This document shows positions 1 through 5,279 of a stretch of 7,320 nt of DNA, piece by piece. Where the stretch lies: positions 1 through 7,320 of the forward strand of contig JAICVG010000046.1 of NCBI GenBank assembly GCA_025935445.1. Direction: 5' to 3'. The notes under the pieces are model-generated. The model made no database searches. It was given only the letters and a program-made list of their open reading frames with translations, and was not told the origin of the DNA. Origin of the DNA: Nitrososphaera sp. Its GTDB lineage: Archaea > Thermoproteota > Nitrososphaeria > Nitrososphaerales > Nitrososphaeraceae. Numbering within the stretch: position 1 is the stretch's first letter; each line of letters begins with the position of its first letter. The position numbers and the translations under genes are program-made.

Positions 1-250
1 ACATGAAGAATTTATCATGTTTATCCGACTCAAACTGTAGTATGTCTCCAGCTGCTATCTGGGTCTTGAATAATTTGTTCAAATATTGCAAAAAACTTGG
101 GCCTGCAACTATGCTCTTTGCTTCGTGCTCAATGGGTTCATTGTAGTATTTCTTCAAAGTATCAGCCAATCCAATATTGCTTAGATCTTCTACTAAACTT
201 GAAAGTTCCACAAAAGTTGAGTTTCTCTTGTAGAGTCTAATTGTCGCCAA
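1..250 (-). CDS. Partial hypothetical protein (N-terminal part; continues off the left edge)
   Basis: An uninterrupted minus-strand frame runs from a stop at 272-274 to the left edge, about 90 codons. It contains no ATG. TTG at 248-250 is the start chosen here, giving a protein beginning MATIRLYKRNSTFVELSS and continuing through EDLSNIGLADTLKKYYNEP; GTG at 209-211 is the alternative. An AAGGAGGA Shine-Dalgarno-like run (complement of 263-270) sits about 12 nt before the TTG, and a TATA-like element (296-304) lies about 25 bp before that run. Composition is protein-like and soluble, with no membrane segment or metal-binding cysteines in the visible part. I do not recognise the family. The gene is divergent from the broken zinc-finger gene at 380. 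Start choice is uncertain; reality of the coding frame is moderately sure. Confidence 0.5.
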   Translation of the reverse strand, partial: MATIRLYKRNSTFVELSSLVEDLSNIGLADTLKKYYNEPIEHEAKSIVAGPSFLQYLNKLFKTQIAAGDILQFESDKHDKFFM

Positions 251-295
251 TGAAAATATCTGTCCTCCTTCTCATCTTTGTCATGTCCTTACGGC

Positions 296-304
296 GATAT
301 ATAG
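296..304 (-). promoter_or_regulatory. TATA-like element for the left-edge minus-strand gene
   Basis: GATATATAG (CTATATATC on the minus strand) is centred near 300, flanked by G/C-rich bases. Archaeal TATA boxes lie about 26 bp before the transcription start, which predicts a start near 272-276 and a short leader carrying the AAGGAGGA run before the TTG at 250. It is divergent to the element at 349-356. Inferred from spacing only. Confidence 0.4.
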
Positions 305-348
305 CCCTGCCTATTGCCCTGCACCGAGATGAGGAAGACTTTAAGATC

Positions 349-356
349 GATATATG
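349..356 (+). promoter_or_regulatory. TATA-like element for the small zinc-finger gene
   Basis: GATATATG is centred about 27 bp before the tandem ATG codons at 380 and 383. That is the spacing expected of an archaeal promoter giving a leaderless or nearly leaderless mRNA. It is good evidence that the reading frame at 380 is, or recently was, a gene. Confidence 0.45.
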
Positions 357-379
357 TAAGTAATAATGTCAGAACAAAA

Positions 380-519
380 ATGATGAGAGTATGTAAATCA
401 TGTGGCAAAGAATTTCAAAACCTTACCAAGGGGATGTTATATTCAAGCTCTGTAGAGGTGTTTTGGAGTTTTGCTTAGATGAGTGTTCAAAGAATTACCT
501 TAATTCAGGAGTAGAATGA
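380..519 (+). pseudogene. Frameshifted TRASH/MYM-like zinc-finger mini-protein
   Basis: From ATG 380 (or 383) the frame reads MRVCKSCGKEFQNLTKG and then ends early at a TAG at 476-478. A second, overlapping frame carries the expected second half, CRGVLEFCLDECSKNYLNSG, and stops at TGA 517-519. Joined, the parts give CxxCG, about 20 residues, then CxxxC (FCLDEC), the usual layout of a TRASH/MYM-type treble-clef zinc finger, in a protein of about 45 residues. Returning to the second frame requires a one-base change between about 428 and 463, where there are G4 and T4 homopolymers. So this is either a real frameshift mutation, a sequencing or assembly error, or less likely programmed frameshifting. 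Such domains occur alone or in metal-responsive regulators. A TATA-like element is correctly placed upstream. Confidence 0.5.
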
Positions 520-869
520 AAAATTTGGGAGGGAGTTCATAATTGTGCATATACTACTACCTCAAACTTGATAATCTAAGAGGATTGCTTCTCTCTTCTT
601 GTTTTTCTTATCGCCTGGGACGTGCTCCATAATAGTTCAATCAATCTCCTGTAAGCATCGATACGCAGCCCGGAATCAGGACCGCAATGCGCATAATGTG
701 ATAGACGATATTGCGACAGCTGCTCGAATAATAATAATAATAATAATATGCTATATGAATCTACAAAAACCGACGCGGCACGATGATCAACCGCTCACAT
801 GGTTGTTGTTACAATGCTGTGCACTCAGATTCATGAATAAAAAGTACAATTGTTCTTAGACTACTGATC
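520..869. other. Gene-poor region with an (AAT)n tract
   Basis: No convincing gene was found on either strand. A plus-strand frame opening at a TTG (599-859) includes a run of seven isoleucines that is just the AAT repeat read out of frame, and otherwise has no protein-like pattern. The stretch is AT-rich with no clear hairpin. Confidence 0.5.
727..747. repeat. (AAT)7 trinucleotide microsatellite
   Basis: Seven perfect tandem AAT units, followed by AT. It lies in non-coding DNA and is one of four perfect trinucleotide tracts in this window. Confidence 0.95.
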
Positions 870-1016
870 ATGCATACACTGCTGCATCAATCATTTGTTG
901 CATTAAGGCAATTCGCAAGAGGAGAGCGAGCAGATAACGAAATAAACCTTGGGCGACGAAATAGCAAAATAAAAGGGTTTTCCAATTATATAGGCTATAG
1001 TCATTCACATCGCTGA
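870..1016 (+). CDS. Possible 48-residue hypothetical protein
   Basis: An ATG-started frame encodes a basic peptide with segments ALRQFARGERADNEINLG and SKIKGFSNYIGYSHSHR and stops at TGA 1014-1016. It is convergent with the minus-strand gene ending at 1031, only 14 bp away. I recognise no family, there is no clear ribosome binding site, and no good TATA element sits 26 bp before the ATG. It could be a chance frame or the tail of a decayed gene; its only support is balanced composition and a tidy convergent position. Confidence 0.2.
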   Translation: MHTLLHQSFVALRQFARGERADNEINLGRRNSKIKGFSNYIGYSHSHR

Positions 1017-1030
1017 GAGCTTGCTTCTCT

Positions 1031-1282
1031 CTAGATGCGTAGATTGAAGCGTATATCCGAATTGGGCTTCGAGCCTTTTTTTTGATTCAAATAATAGCGT
1101 CTAACGGTTTCTTTGCTGATTTCATCCTGCATTATGATTTCTCCGCGCCTTCCCGGCGTTTTTCCCTCTTGATAGTTCACTCTCCTTCTTTCGTCCTGCA
1201 GTTCATTATCGCGCTTTTTCTTCAGCTCTTCTGCATATACGACGCGAAACATTTGCTCTTGCGTTATGGCAACTTCACTCAT
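1031..1282 (-). CDS. Small charged hypothetical protein (83 aa)
   Basis: This is an ATG-started frame of 83 codons. The protein is very hydrophilic and probably helical: MSEVAITQEQMFRVVYAEEL, then a Lys/Arg/Glu-rich stretch (about residues 20-35, KKKRDNELQDERRR), a short Gly/Pro link, and a basic C-terminus with ETVRRYYLNQKKG. There are no cysteines, signal peptide or membrane segment. The plus-strand frame across the same bases is merely hydrophobic, as a shadow would be. An AAGGGG run (complement of 1293-1298) lies about 10 nt before the ATG and may serve as a weak ribosome binding site. A (GAA)5 tract sits just beyond it. I do not recognise the family; DNA or RNA binding is possible from the charge but is not shown. 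Confidence 0.45.
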   Translation of the reverse strand: MSEVAITQEQMFRVVYAEELKKKRDNELQDERRRVNYQEGKTPGRRGEIIMQDEISKETVRRYYLNQKKGSKPNSDIRFNLRI

Positions 1283-1304
1283 TTCTTTATGACCCCTTAA
1301 CTCT

Positions 1305-1321
1305 GAAGAAGAAGAAGAAGA
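1305..1321. repeat. (GAA)5 trinucleotide microsatellite
   Basis: Five perfect GAA units plus GA lie 23 bp upstream of the minus-strand gene starting at 1282. On that strand the tract reads (TTC)5, where a core promoter or leader would be expected, so a change in copy number could shift promoter spacing. That effect is inference. Confidence 0.9.
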
Positions 1322-1700
1322 CGTCAGTACCTTCGGATGGCCCTGTTATGCGAAGGCGAACAATAGCCACAGTAATCGGTGTTCGGTCTGCCATGACAGA
1401 TACATTCACATCTGCCATATGTCTGACTTTTGCTAAATTTTCTCAATATCTCTATATACGCATTATGGATATTTAACTAAATGTGCTATATATCATCAGT
1501 TGCGATTAGTTGCGCTTAGTGGCATTGCACGTAGAGGATGTACTTGAGGATAGCCCTTGGCATTTAGTGGTTGGCCTAATAATTCTAAACTATATGTGCG
1601 CTCCTCATGCTTGCTGCTTTGGCTATTGCAATGTGATTGTACGCCATAATATTGACAATCGAGGTTAGATACACAGTTGTACAACACTTTATCGGCCTTG
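1322..1700. other. Non-coding region upstream of the winged-helix gene
   Basis: Roughly 380 bp without a convincing gene. It holds TCTGCCAT twice (1387-1394 and 1411-1418), GTTGCG twice (about 1499 and 1509) and TTAGTGG twice (1516-1522 and 1564-1570). A minus-strand frame at 1496-1738 is cysteine-rich but has no zinc-finger spacing and would begin inside the start region of the plus-strand gene, so I do not call it. Its length leaves room for regulatory sites or a small RNA, but none can be defined. Confidence 0.4.
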
Positions 1701-1709
1701 CATATATAG
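1701..1709 (+). promoter_or_regulatory. TATA-like element for the winged-helix gene
   Basis: CATATATAG is centred about 33 bp before the ATG at 1738, so transcription should begin within a few bases of that ATG. This favours the ATG at 1738 over the in-frame TTG at 1729 and suggests a leaderless mRNA. Confidence 0.5.
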
Positions 1710-1737
1710 TCGCATTGCCTATTATAGATTGATAACA

Positions 1738-2016
1738 ATGAAATACAGAAGTAGAACAGAACTTGCTTCTAATATTTTAGAGGCAGCAAACGGTGGCGCT
1801 ACCAAGACCAAGATAATGTATAAGGCATTTCTTTCATATGCTCAATTAAAAGAATATCTTGCAATGTTGATTCAAAATGGCCTCATGTCACATGACGTCG
1901 AGGGAGAGATGTACCGGACGACAAGTAATGGGTTTAAATTCCTTGAAAGCTCTAGACAGATGGCCGGATTACTCACACCAAGAGCTCCAGAAGATAGGAT
2001 GACAAGACATGTTTGA
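1738..2016 (+). CDS. Winged helix-turn-helix transcriptional regulator (thaumarchaeal HTH_45-like)
   Basis: A 92-residue protein consisting of one winged-helix domain. The order is helix 1 (RTELASNILEAANGG), helix 2 (ATKTKIMYKAFLS), recognition helix 3 (YAQLKEYLAMLIQNGLM), the wing (DVEGEMYRTTSNG) and a last helix (FKFLESSRQMAG), then a short polar tail. The phrases NGGATKTKIMYKAFLSYAQL and the closing T..G..FLE pattern are characteristic of the small ArnR1/HTH_45-like regulators that are abundant in Thaumarchaeota. Targets cannot be told from sequence. I start it at ATG 1738 because the TATA-like element at 1701-1709 places transcription there. The stop overlaps the ATG of a zinc-ribbon mini-protein (2009), which suggests coupled translation and a shared function. 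No sensor or membrane domain is fused to it. Confidence 0.85.
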   Translation: MKYRSRTELASNILEAANGGATKTKIMYKAFLSYAQLKEYLAMLIQNGLMSHDVEGEMYRTTSNGFKFLESSRQMAGLLTPRAPEDRMTRHV

Positions 2017-2113
2017 TGATGAAGAAAATCCACAGCCGCCATCCACCTGTCCAAGATGTGGCAGGACGACCAAGTTTGGCGGAAGATGTGAATGCGAACA
2101 GATATTGTGGTAG
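2009..2113 (+). CDS. Zinc-ribbon mini-protein (34 aa) overlapping the winged-helix gene
   Basis: The ATG at 2009 lies inside the last codons of the winged-helix gene, an 8-bp overlap in a different frame. The product is 34 residues: an acidic, proline-containing start (MFDDEENPQPPS), then CPRCGRTTKFGGRCECEQ and a short end. CxxCG followed by CxC is a plausible four-cysteine zinc site: Cys14, Cys17, Cys27, Cys29. The frame is compact, has no spare length, and ends at TAG 2111-2113. It is too short for ordinary gene calling. It may be a partner or modulator of the winged-helix protein, or the product of a split of a once-fused zinc-ribbon regulator; both are inference. Spacing and cysteine pattern make chance less likely. 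Confidence 0.55.
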   Translation: MFDDEENPQPPSTCPRCGRTTKFGGRCECEQILW

Positions 2114-2432
2114 CTTTTAAAATCTGGTAATAGAGAGACTCAAAGAATGGGCATTCTAGTAGAGTAAAGTAGTACAGTAAAGTGTCAACTTTGCTTTGCT
2201 TTGGTCAAATGCTGATTTTCTAATGTAGTGGAGCACTTGATAAATCAACATCATATTGCAGATTCAGATCTTTACAATAACAAGTCGGTAAAATCATGGA
2301 TCGACTATGTATAGTATTCAGGATTGAGAATAGCGACTCTACGTACCTCGCTGTGGGGCCAACGATGGGACAATTGCTTCACAGGTAAACGTTGCAGAAA
2401 CTCTGCACTGTTTGGCTAAATCCTAGCAGCCG
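2114..2432. other. Non-coding region before TFB with short repeats
   Basis: About 320 bp without a firm gene. AGTAAAGT occurs twice (2163-2170 and 2176-2183). The second copy overlaps a small inverted repeat, AAAGT-GTCA-ACTTT (2179-2192), followed by CTTTG-type repeats to about 2203. A T-rich stretch near 2216-2221 could end the upstream transcript. A 30-codon ATG frame (2296-2388, MDRLCIVFRIENSDSTYLAV...) is noted but not called. Confidence 0.4.
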
Positions 2433-2440
2433 TTTATATA
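2433..2440 (+). promoter_or_regulatory. TATA box candidate for the TFB gene
   Basis: TTTATATA, preceded by a G/C-richer segment, lies about 60 bp before the ATG at 2500. That would give a transcript start near 2465 and a leader of about 35 nt. The leader contains the self-complementary GCATGC region just after the box. Inferred from motif and spacing. Confidence 0.4.
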
Positions 2441-2499
2441 GCATGCATGTGCATATACAACGACTAGTCTTCCATCCTGAGTATTATTCCTCATAGTAT

Positions 2500-3423
2500 A
2501 TGCATGTTTCAATGGTATGTTCCGTATGTAAGAGTGGTCGCCCGATTGCAGACCCGGAATCCGGCGAGCTGGTATGTAGCGATTGCGGTCTAGTATTCTC
2601 AGAAAAGGCCTCCGAAAATCGCGCGGAATGGCGGAACTTTGGGTCTGAAAATAATGACAGGGCAAGGACGGGTTCTCCCGCGTCCTTAGCGAAGCACGAC
2701 ATGGGACTCAACACAGTTATCGGAAACAACAATAAAGATTCGCGCGGTCAAAACATAGATGCATCTATGCATTCAACAATGAAAAGGTTGAGGACATACG
2801 ACTTTAGAAGTCAGGCACACACGTCAACTGACAGGAATCTAATGCGGGCTTTTGGCGAACTTGGCAGGCAGAGGGATAAGCTTGGCATGTCGGACGCTAT
2901 GATTGACAAGACGGCTTACATCTACCGTAAAGCCCTTGGAAAAGGGTTGGTGAGGGGAAGGTCGACCTCTGCCATACTGGCTGCAGCCATATACATATCC
3001 TGCAGGGAAATGGGCGCAGTAAGATCACTCAAGGATATAGGCGAGATCACCGATGTCAAGCGCAAAGTTATTTCCCGCAGCTACAGGATCCTGATCCAGC
3101 AGCTTGAAATGATAATGCCAGTGATAGACCCGATCAAGTGCATCGCAAAGATCGCAAACAAGGCTAAACTAAGCGAAAAATCAAAAAGAATGGCGATAGA
3201 TACCATGAAAGATCTTGTAAATACTGAGGCATCTGCAGGGAAGCGTCCAATGGGTTTGGCAGCAACGATTCTATACCTTTCGTGCATGAGAAATGATGAG
3301 GTCGTAACCCAGAAAGATATCGCAGAGGCGGCAGGGGTGACAGAAGTGACTATAAGAAACAGAATCAAAGACTTAAAGTCCAGGAACACGTCCCGTGCAA
3401 TTAGGGATAGGCTATTTCCTTGA
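2500..3423 (+). CDS. tfb: Transcription initiation factor B (TFB, archaeal TFIIB homologue)
   Basis: A complete 307-residue TFB, close to the usual 300-residue length. It binds the TBP-TATA complex and recruits RNA polymerase. The N-terminal zinc ribbon has Cys7, Cys10, Cys26 and Cys29 (CSVC...CSDCG), and the B-reader segment is SENRAEWRNFG (about 38-48). After a linker with GLNTVIG come two cyclin-type repeats. Repeat 1 (about 108-204) includes GRSTSAILAAAIYISCRE and the helix-turn-helix DVKRKVISRSYR. Repeat 2 (about 207-293) includes GKRPMGLAATILYLSC and the BRE-contacting helix-turn-helix AAGVTEVTIRNRIKDL. All parts are intact. An in-frame ATG at Met5 (2512) could also be the start; the first Met is kept as the longer choice. 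Many Thaumarchaeota carry several TFB paralogues that may select different promoters, so this may be one of a set. It is transcribed alone, with an ATG repeat immediately after the stop. Confidence 0.96.
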   Translation: MHVSMVCSVCKSGRPIADPESGELVCSDCGLVFSEKASENRAEWRNFGSENNDRARTGSPASLAKHDMGLNTVIGNNNKDSRGQNIDASMHSTMKRLRTYDFRSQAHTSTDRNLMRAFGELGRQRDKLGMSDAMIDKTAYIYRKALGKGLVRGRSTSAILAAAIYISCREMGAVRSLKDIGEITDVKRKVISRSYRILIQQLEMIMPVIDPIKCIAKIANKAKLSEKSKRMAIDTMKDLVNTEASAGKRPMGLAATILYLSCMRNDEVVTQKDIAEAAGVTEVTIRNRIKDLKSRNTSRAIRDRLFP

Positions 3424-3436
3424 ATGATGATGATGA
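3424..3436. repeat. (ATG)4 trinucleotide tract directly after the TFB stop
   Basis: Four perfect ATG units plus A begin on the base after the TGA stop of TFB. A similar tract follows at 3528-3542. Confidence 0.9.
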
Positions 3437-3451
3437 CGCCCTGGCAAATTT

Positions 3452-3468
3452 GGCAATTTTTATACTTT
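3452..3468 (+). terminator. T-rich stretch, possible TFB terminator or downstream TATA element
   Basis: GGCAATTTTTATACTTTAG is located about 30 bp past the TFB stop. Archaeal RNA polymerase can terminate at short T-runs, so T5 here may end the TFB transcript. The embedded TTTTTATA could instead be a promoter element for plus-strand transcription toward 3490. The sequence does not decide between these. Confidence 0.3.
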
Positions 3469-3527
3469 AGAAAAACCTAACACTCCTTGTCATAGTCATT
3501 GTACCTGAGCCCTACATTGCAGGAAAA

Positions 3528-3542
3528 ATGATGATGATGATG
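3528..3542. repeat. (ATG)5 trinucleotide tract
   Basis: Five perfect ATG units follow AGGAAAA. Read as a gene start they would give a peptide of only 15 residues beginning with five methionines, stopping at TGA 3573-3575; I do not call it a gene. Confidence 0.9.
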
Positions 3543-3699
3543 CTGTACTTGGTTTTGGATTATCGTCCTCTCTGAGGCATTCCAGCACATTGACATAATC
3601 GCAAGAAAATGACTGTTTTACCATTGATTTGGTCTAGCATATCATGCTCGCCTTCTGTCAGACCAATGAAGTTAAAAAAGTTGGCTATGATGTCAGAGC

Positions 3700-3718
3700 G
3701 GGCCCGTTGGGATTTGGA
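3700..3718. repeat. Left copy of tRNA-end-like direct repeat flanking the amidase gene
   Basis: GGGCCCGTTGGGATTTGGA matches 16 of 19 bases with 5281-5299 in the same orientation, including an unbroken 8-base GGGCCCGT and a 6-base GGGATT. The two copies bracket the amidase gene about 1.6 kb apart. As in the right copy, the sequence resembles the 3' end of an archaeal tRNA read on the minus strand, but it is more diverged. Confidence 0.4.
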
Positions 3719-3740
3719 TAAAAATTCATTTGAATCCCAA
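3707..3740 (+). other. Strong hairpin, 13-bp stem with 8-nt loop
   Basis: TTGGGATT (3707-3714) pairs with AATCCCAA (3733-3740). The stem continues inward by three G-U wobbles (3715-3717 with 3730-3732) and two A-T pairs, around loop 3720-3727. The wobbles pair only in RNA copied as the plus strand; in minus-strand RNA they become A-C mismatches. No T-run follows, so it does not look like a bacterial-type terminator. Role unknown. Confidence 0.6.
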
Positions 3741-3858
3741 TCCAAAACTCTTTTCCGACTTTCGGTTTGTTACCTAATAACTCTGAATCTCAAAGGAATT
3801 CATCCTGCAGGAACCTATAGACGCGTGAGCGGTCGAACCGTTATGAGGAGCGATGAAT

Positions 3859-5100
3859 TTACCTAATCGGATGCTTCTTACCATATTCGGTTGATATTTG
3901 GTACTGATGTGCTAGTTGAAGAACGACACCATCGTCCCAAGGCTTACCGACAATCTGTAAGCCCAACGGTAGACCATGTTTGTCAAAGCCACATAGAACG
4001 CTTATTGCTGGCAAGCCGTAGTAGTTGGCGAAGACAGTATTTTCGGGCGAAAGTGCTTGCTGGTTGGTTACCGCATCCTTGATCGTTGGAACAGTTGTTG
4101 GGGTGGTTGGCAGTAGTAAAACGTCAATGTCTTTAAAAGCATGACCAGAAACGGCCTTTCTGTCTGCTTCGATGTTGCTTATGCCGCCAGTAGGATCACC
4201 AAAGGGAGCAGCCACGCTGCTCATGGTGTAGCCGAGACCTCGGATTGTCTCGACAGCTTTTTCAAAAGCGGCCCAAACCTCTTGGTCAACCCTGAAGTTG
4301 TTAGCTACACCAATGCGTAATTTCTTATCTTTTGCTAGCCCGCCGAAAAAGTCGGCTGCTTTTGCTTGTGTGTTTTGCTCTGCCAGTACATCAAGTAGAA
4401 GGGCCGTGTCTTCGACGCTTCGCGTGGTAATGGCAGAGTGACTCAACCATAGGACCATCTCATCAGGTGCCTCCTCGCCCTCAAGAATGCCTTTAGGACT
4501 GATAAGGCCGTAGGTGCCCTTAAAACCGACTACACCACAGCAAGCAGCTGGCAAGCGGCAAGAACCGATCGCGTCGGTATCGAACGTGGCGTAGCACATG
4601 CCGCTCGCAACTGCCGCGGCTGATCCTGCCGACGAGCCACCCGGAATATATTCAGCGTCCCATGGGTTATGTATTGGCCCAAAATAGCTATCAAGTCCTG
4701 TTGTACCCATGCCAAGCTGGTGCATATTCATTTTTCCAATAATGATCGCCCCGGCCTCCTTTAGTTTGGCGACGCCTACGGCATCTTTTGCGGGGACGCG
4801 GTCTTTGTAATACTCGGAGGCGGCGCTCGTTTTAATACCTGCAGTATCATAAAAATCCTTGATGCCAACCGGGATGCCATGCAGTGATCCGCGCCACTTG
4901 CCGGCTTGTATCTCTGCCTTGGTATCTTTTGCTTGCTCGAGGGCTTGGTCTGCTAAAACGGTTATGAACGCATTGAGTTTTGGTTCAAGCTCCTTAATAC
5001 GCTTCAGGCAAGCGTGTACGATTTCTACAGGGGAAACTTTTTTCGCCCGGATAAGTTTGGTCAGCTCGTTGATGCTTGAGTAGTAATAGCTTTCTAACAT
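3859..5100 (-). CDS. Amidase signature family hydrolase (GatA-like), shortened
   Basis: A 413-residue amidase-signature enzyme; the family hydrolyses amide bonds with a Ser-cisSer-Lys triad. Lys81 lies in GIPVGIKD, cis-Ser156 in GGSSAGSAAAVASG, and the nucleophile Ser180 in DTDAIGSCRLP; the 24-residue Ser-Ser spacing is canonical. The usual TDTGGSIR loop reads TDAIGSCR, replacing a conserved Gly with Ile178, and VGFKPTYG reads VGFKGTYG. Family members are mostly 450-500 residues. Here the helical region before DVLLLPTTPTTVP (about 300-325, DNA 4125-4200) is collapsed to a short link, so some 50 residues appear missing in frame. The C-terminal GLPAISVLCGF...GLPLGLQIVG is intact. No GatB or GatC partner is nearby, so it is probably not the glutamyl-tRNA amidotransferase subunit; substrate unknown. 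ATG at 5100 is the only good start. It is probably cytoplasmic, with no signal peptide. Direct repeats at 3700 and 5281 flank it. Confidence 0.9.
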   Translation of the reverse strand: MLESYYYSSINELTKLIRAKKVSPVEIVHACLKRIKELEPKLNAFITVLADQALEQAKDTKAEIQAGKWRGSLHGIPVGIKDFYDTAGIKTSAASEYYKDRVPAKDAVGVAKLKEAGAIIIGKMNMHQLGMGTTGLDSYFGPIHNPWDAEYIPGGSSAGSAAAVASGMCYATFDTDAIGSCRLPAACCGVVGFKGTYGLISPKGILEGEEAPDEMVLWLSHSAITTRSVEDTALLLDVLAEQNTQAKAADFFGGLAKDKKLRIGVANNFRVDQEVWAAFEKAVETIRGLGYTMSSVAAPFGDPTGGISNIEADRKAVSGHAFKDIDVLLLPTTPTTVPTIKDAVTNQQALSPENTVFANYYGLPAISVLCGFDKHGLPLGLQIVGKPWDDGVVLQLAHQYQISTEYGKKHPIR

Positions 5101-5279
5101 AACTTAATCTAGTTTTTATTTTTTCAATACTTCTATTTCAACTATCATTTATCCTGCAAGGCTCTAGTCAACATATTATAATTCAAAGAGATACTTCATG
5201 TCACTCAGAGTATTCTCTCATTATAATAATTGTTAAAGATATTGAACAAGTTAGCACGCGAGCTTTTATGGTTAGAGTC
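5101..5279. other. AT-rich promoter-side region of the amidase gene
   Basis: It is AT-rich and without a gene. An A/T run on the minus strand (complement of 5113-5127) lies about 15-27 bp before the amidase ATG and could act as a TATA-like element, but it is not a clean match. Confidence 0.3.

Larger units (their letters stand above)
3560..3769 (-). pseudogene. Reading frame without an ATG start; possible gene remnant
   Basis: A minus-strand frame is open for about 70 codons (stops at 3770-3772 and 3560-3562) with protein-like composition, for example SDIIANFFNFIGLTEGEHD followed by MLDQINGKTVIFLRL. It has no ATG near its beginning; TTG at 3743-3745 is the only usual alternative. There is no good ribosome binding site or TATA element. 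I recognise no family. The opposite-strand frame 3609-3866 overlaps it and looks less protein-like. It may be the remaining tail of a gene disrupted when neighbouring DNA was rearranged, or chance. The repeat at 3700-3714 and the hairpin at 3707-3740 fall inside it. Confidence 0.25.

Noticed and set aside
599..859. Plus-strand frame of 86 codons starting at TTG
   Set aside because: It contains seven isoleucines produced by the AAT microsatellite, starts at TTG, and has no recognisable domain or promoter.
1082..1300. Plus-strand frame of 72 codons, hydrophobic
   Set aside because: It is antisense to the charged minus-strand ORF 1031-1282; the hydrophobic composition is the expected mirror of that gene.
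1496..1738. Minus-strand frame of 80 codons with six cysteines
   Set aside because: The cysteine spacing fits no zinc or disulfide motif I know, and the frame would begin on top of the leaderless start of the winged-helix gene, within its promoter.
2296..2388. 30-codon plus-strand ATG frame (MDRLCIVFRIENSDSTYLAV...)
   Set aside because: The composition is acceptable, but it has no motif, no clear ribosome binding site and only a weak A/T-rich stretch upstream, so length and context are too little to call a gene.
2423..2732. Two overlapping minus-strand frames across the TFB start
   Set aside because: Both are antisense to the TFB zinc ribbon and lack any family resemblance.
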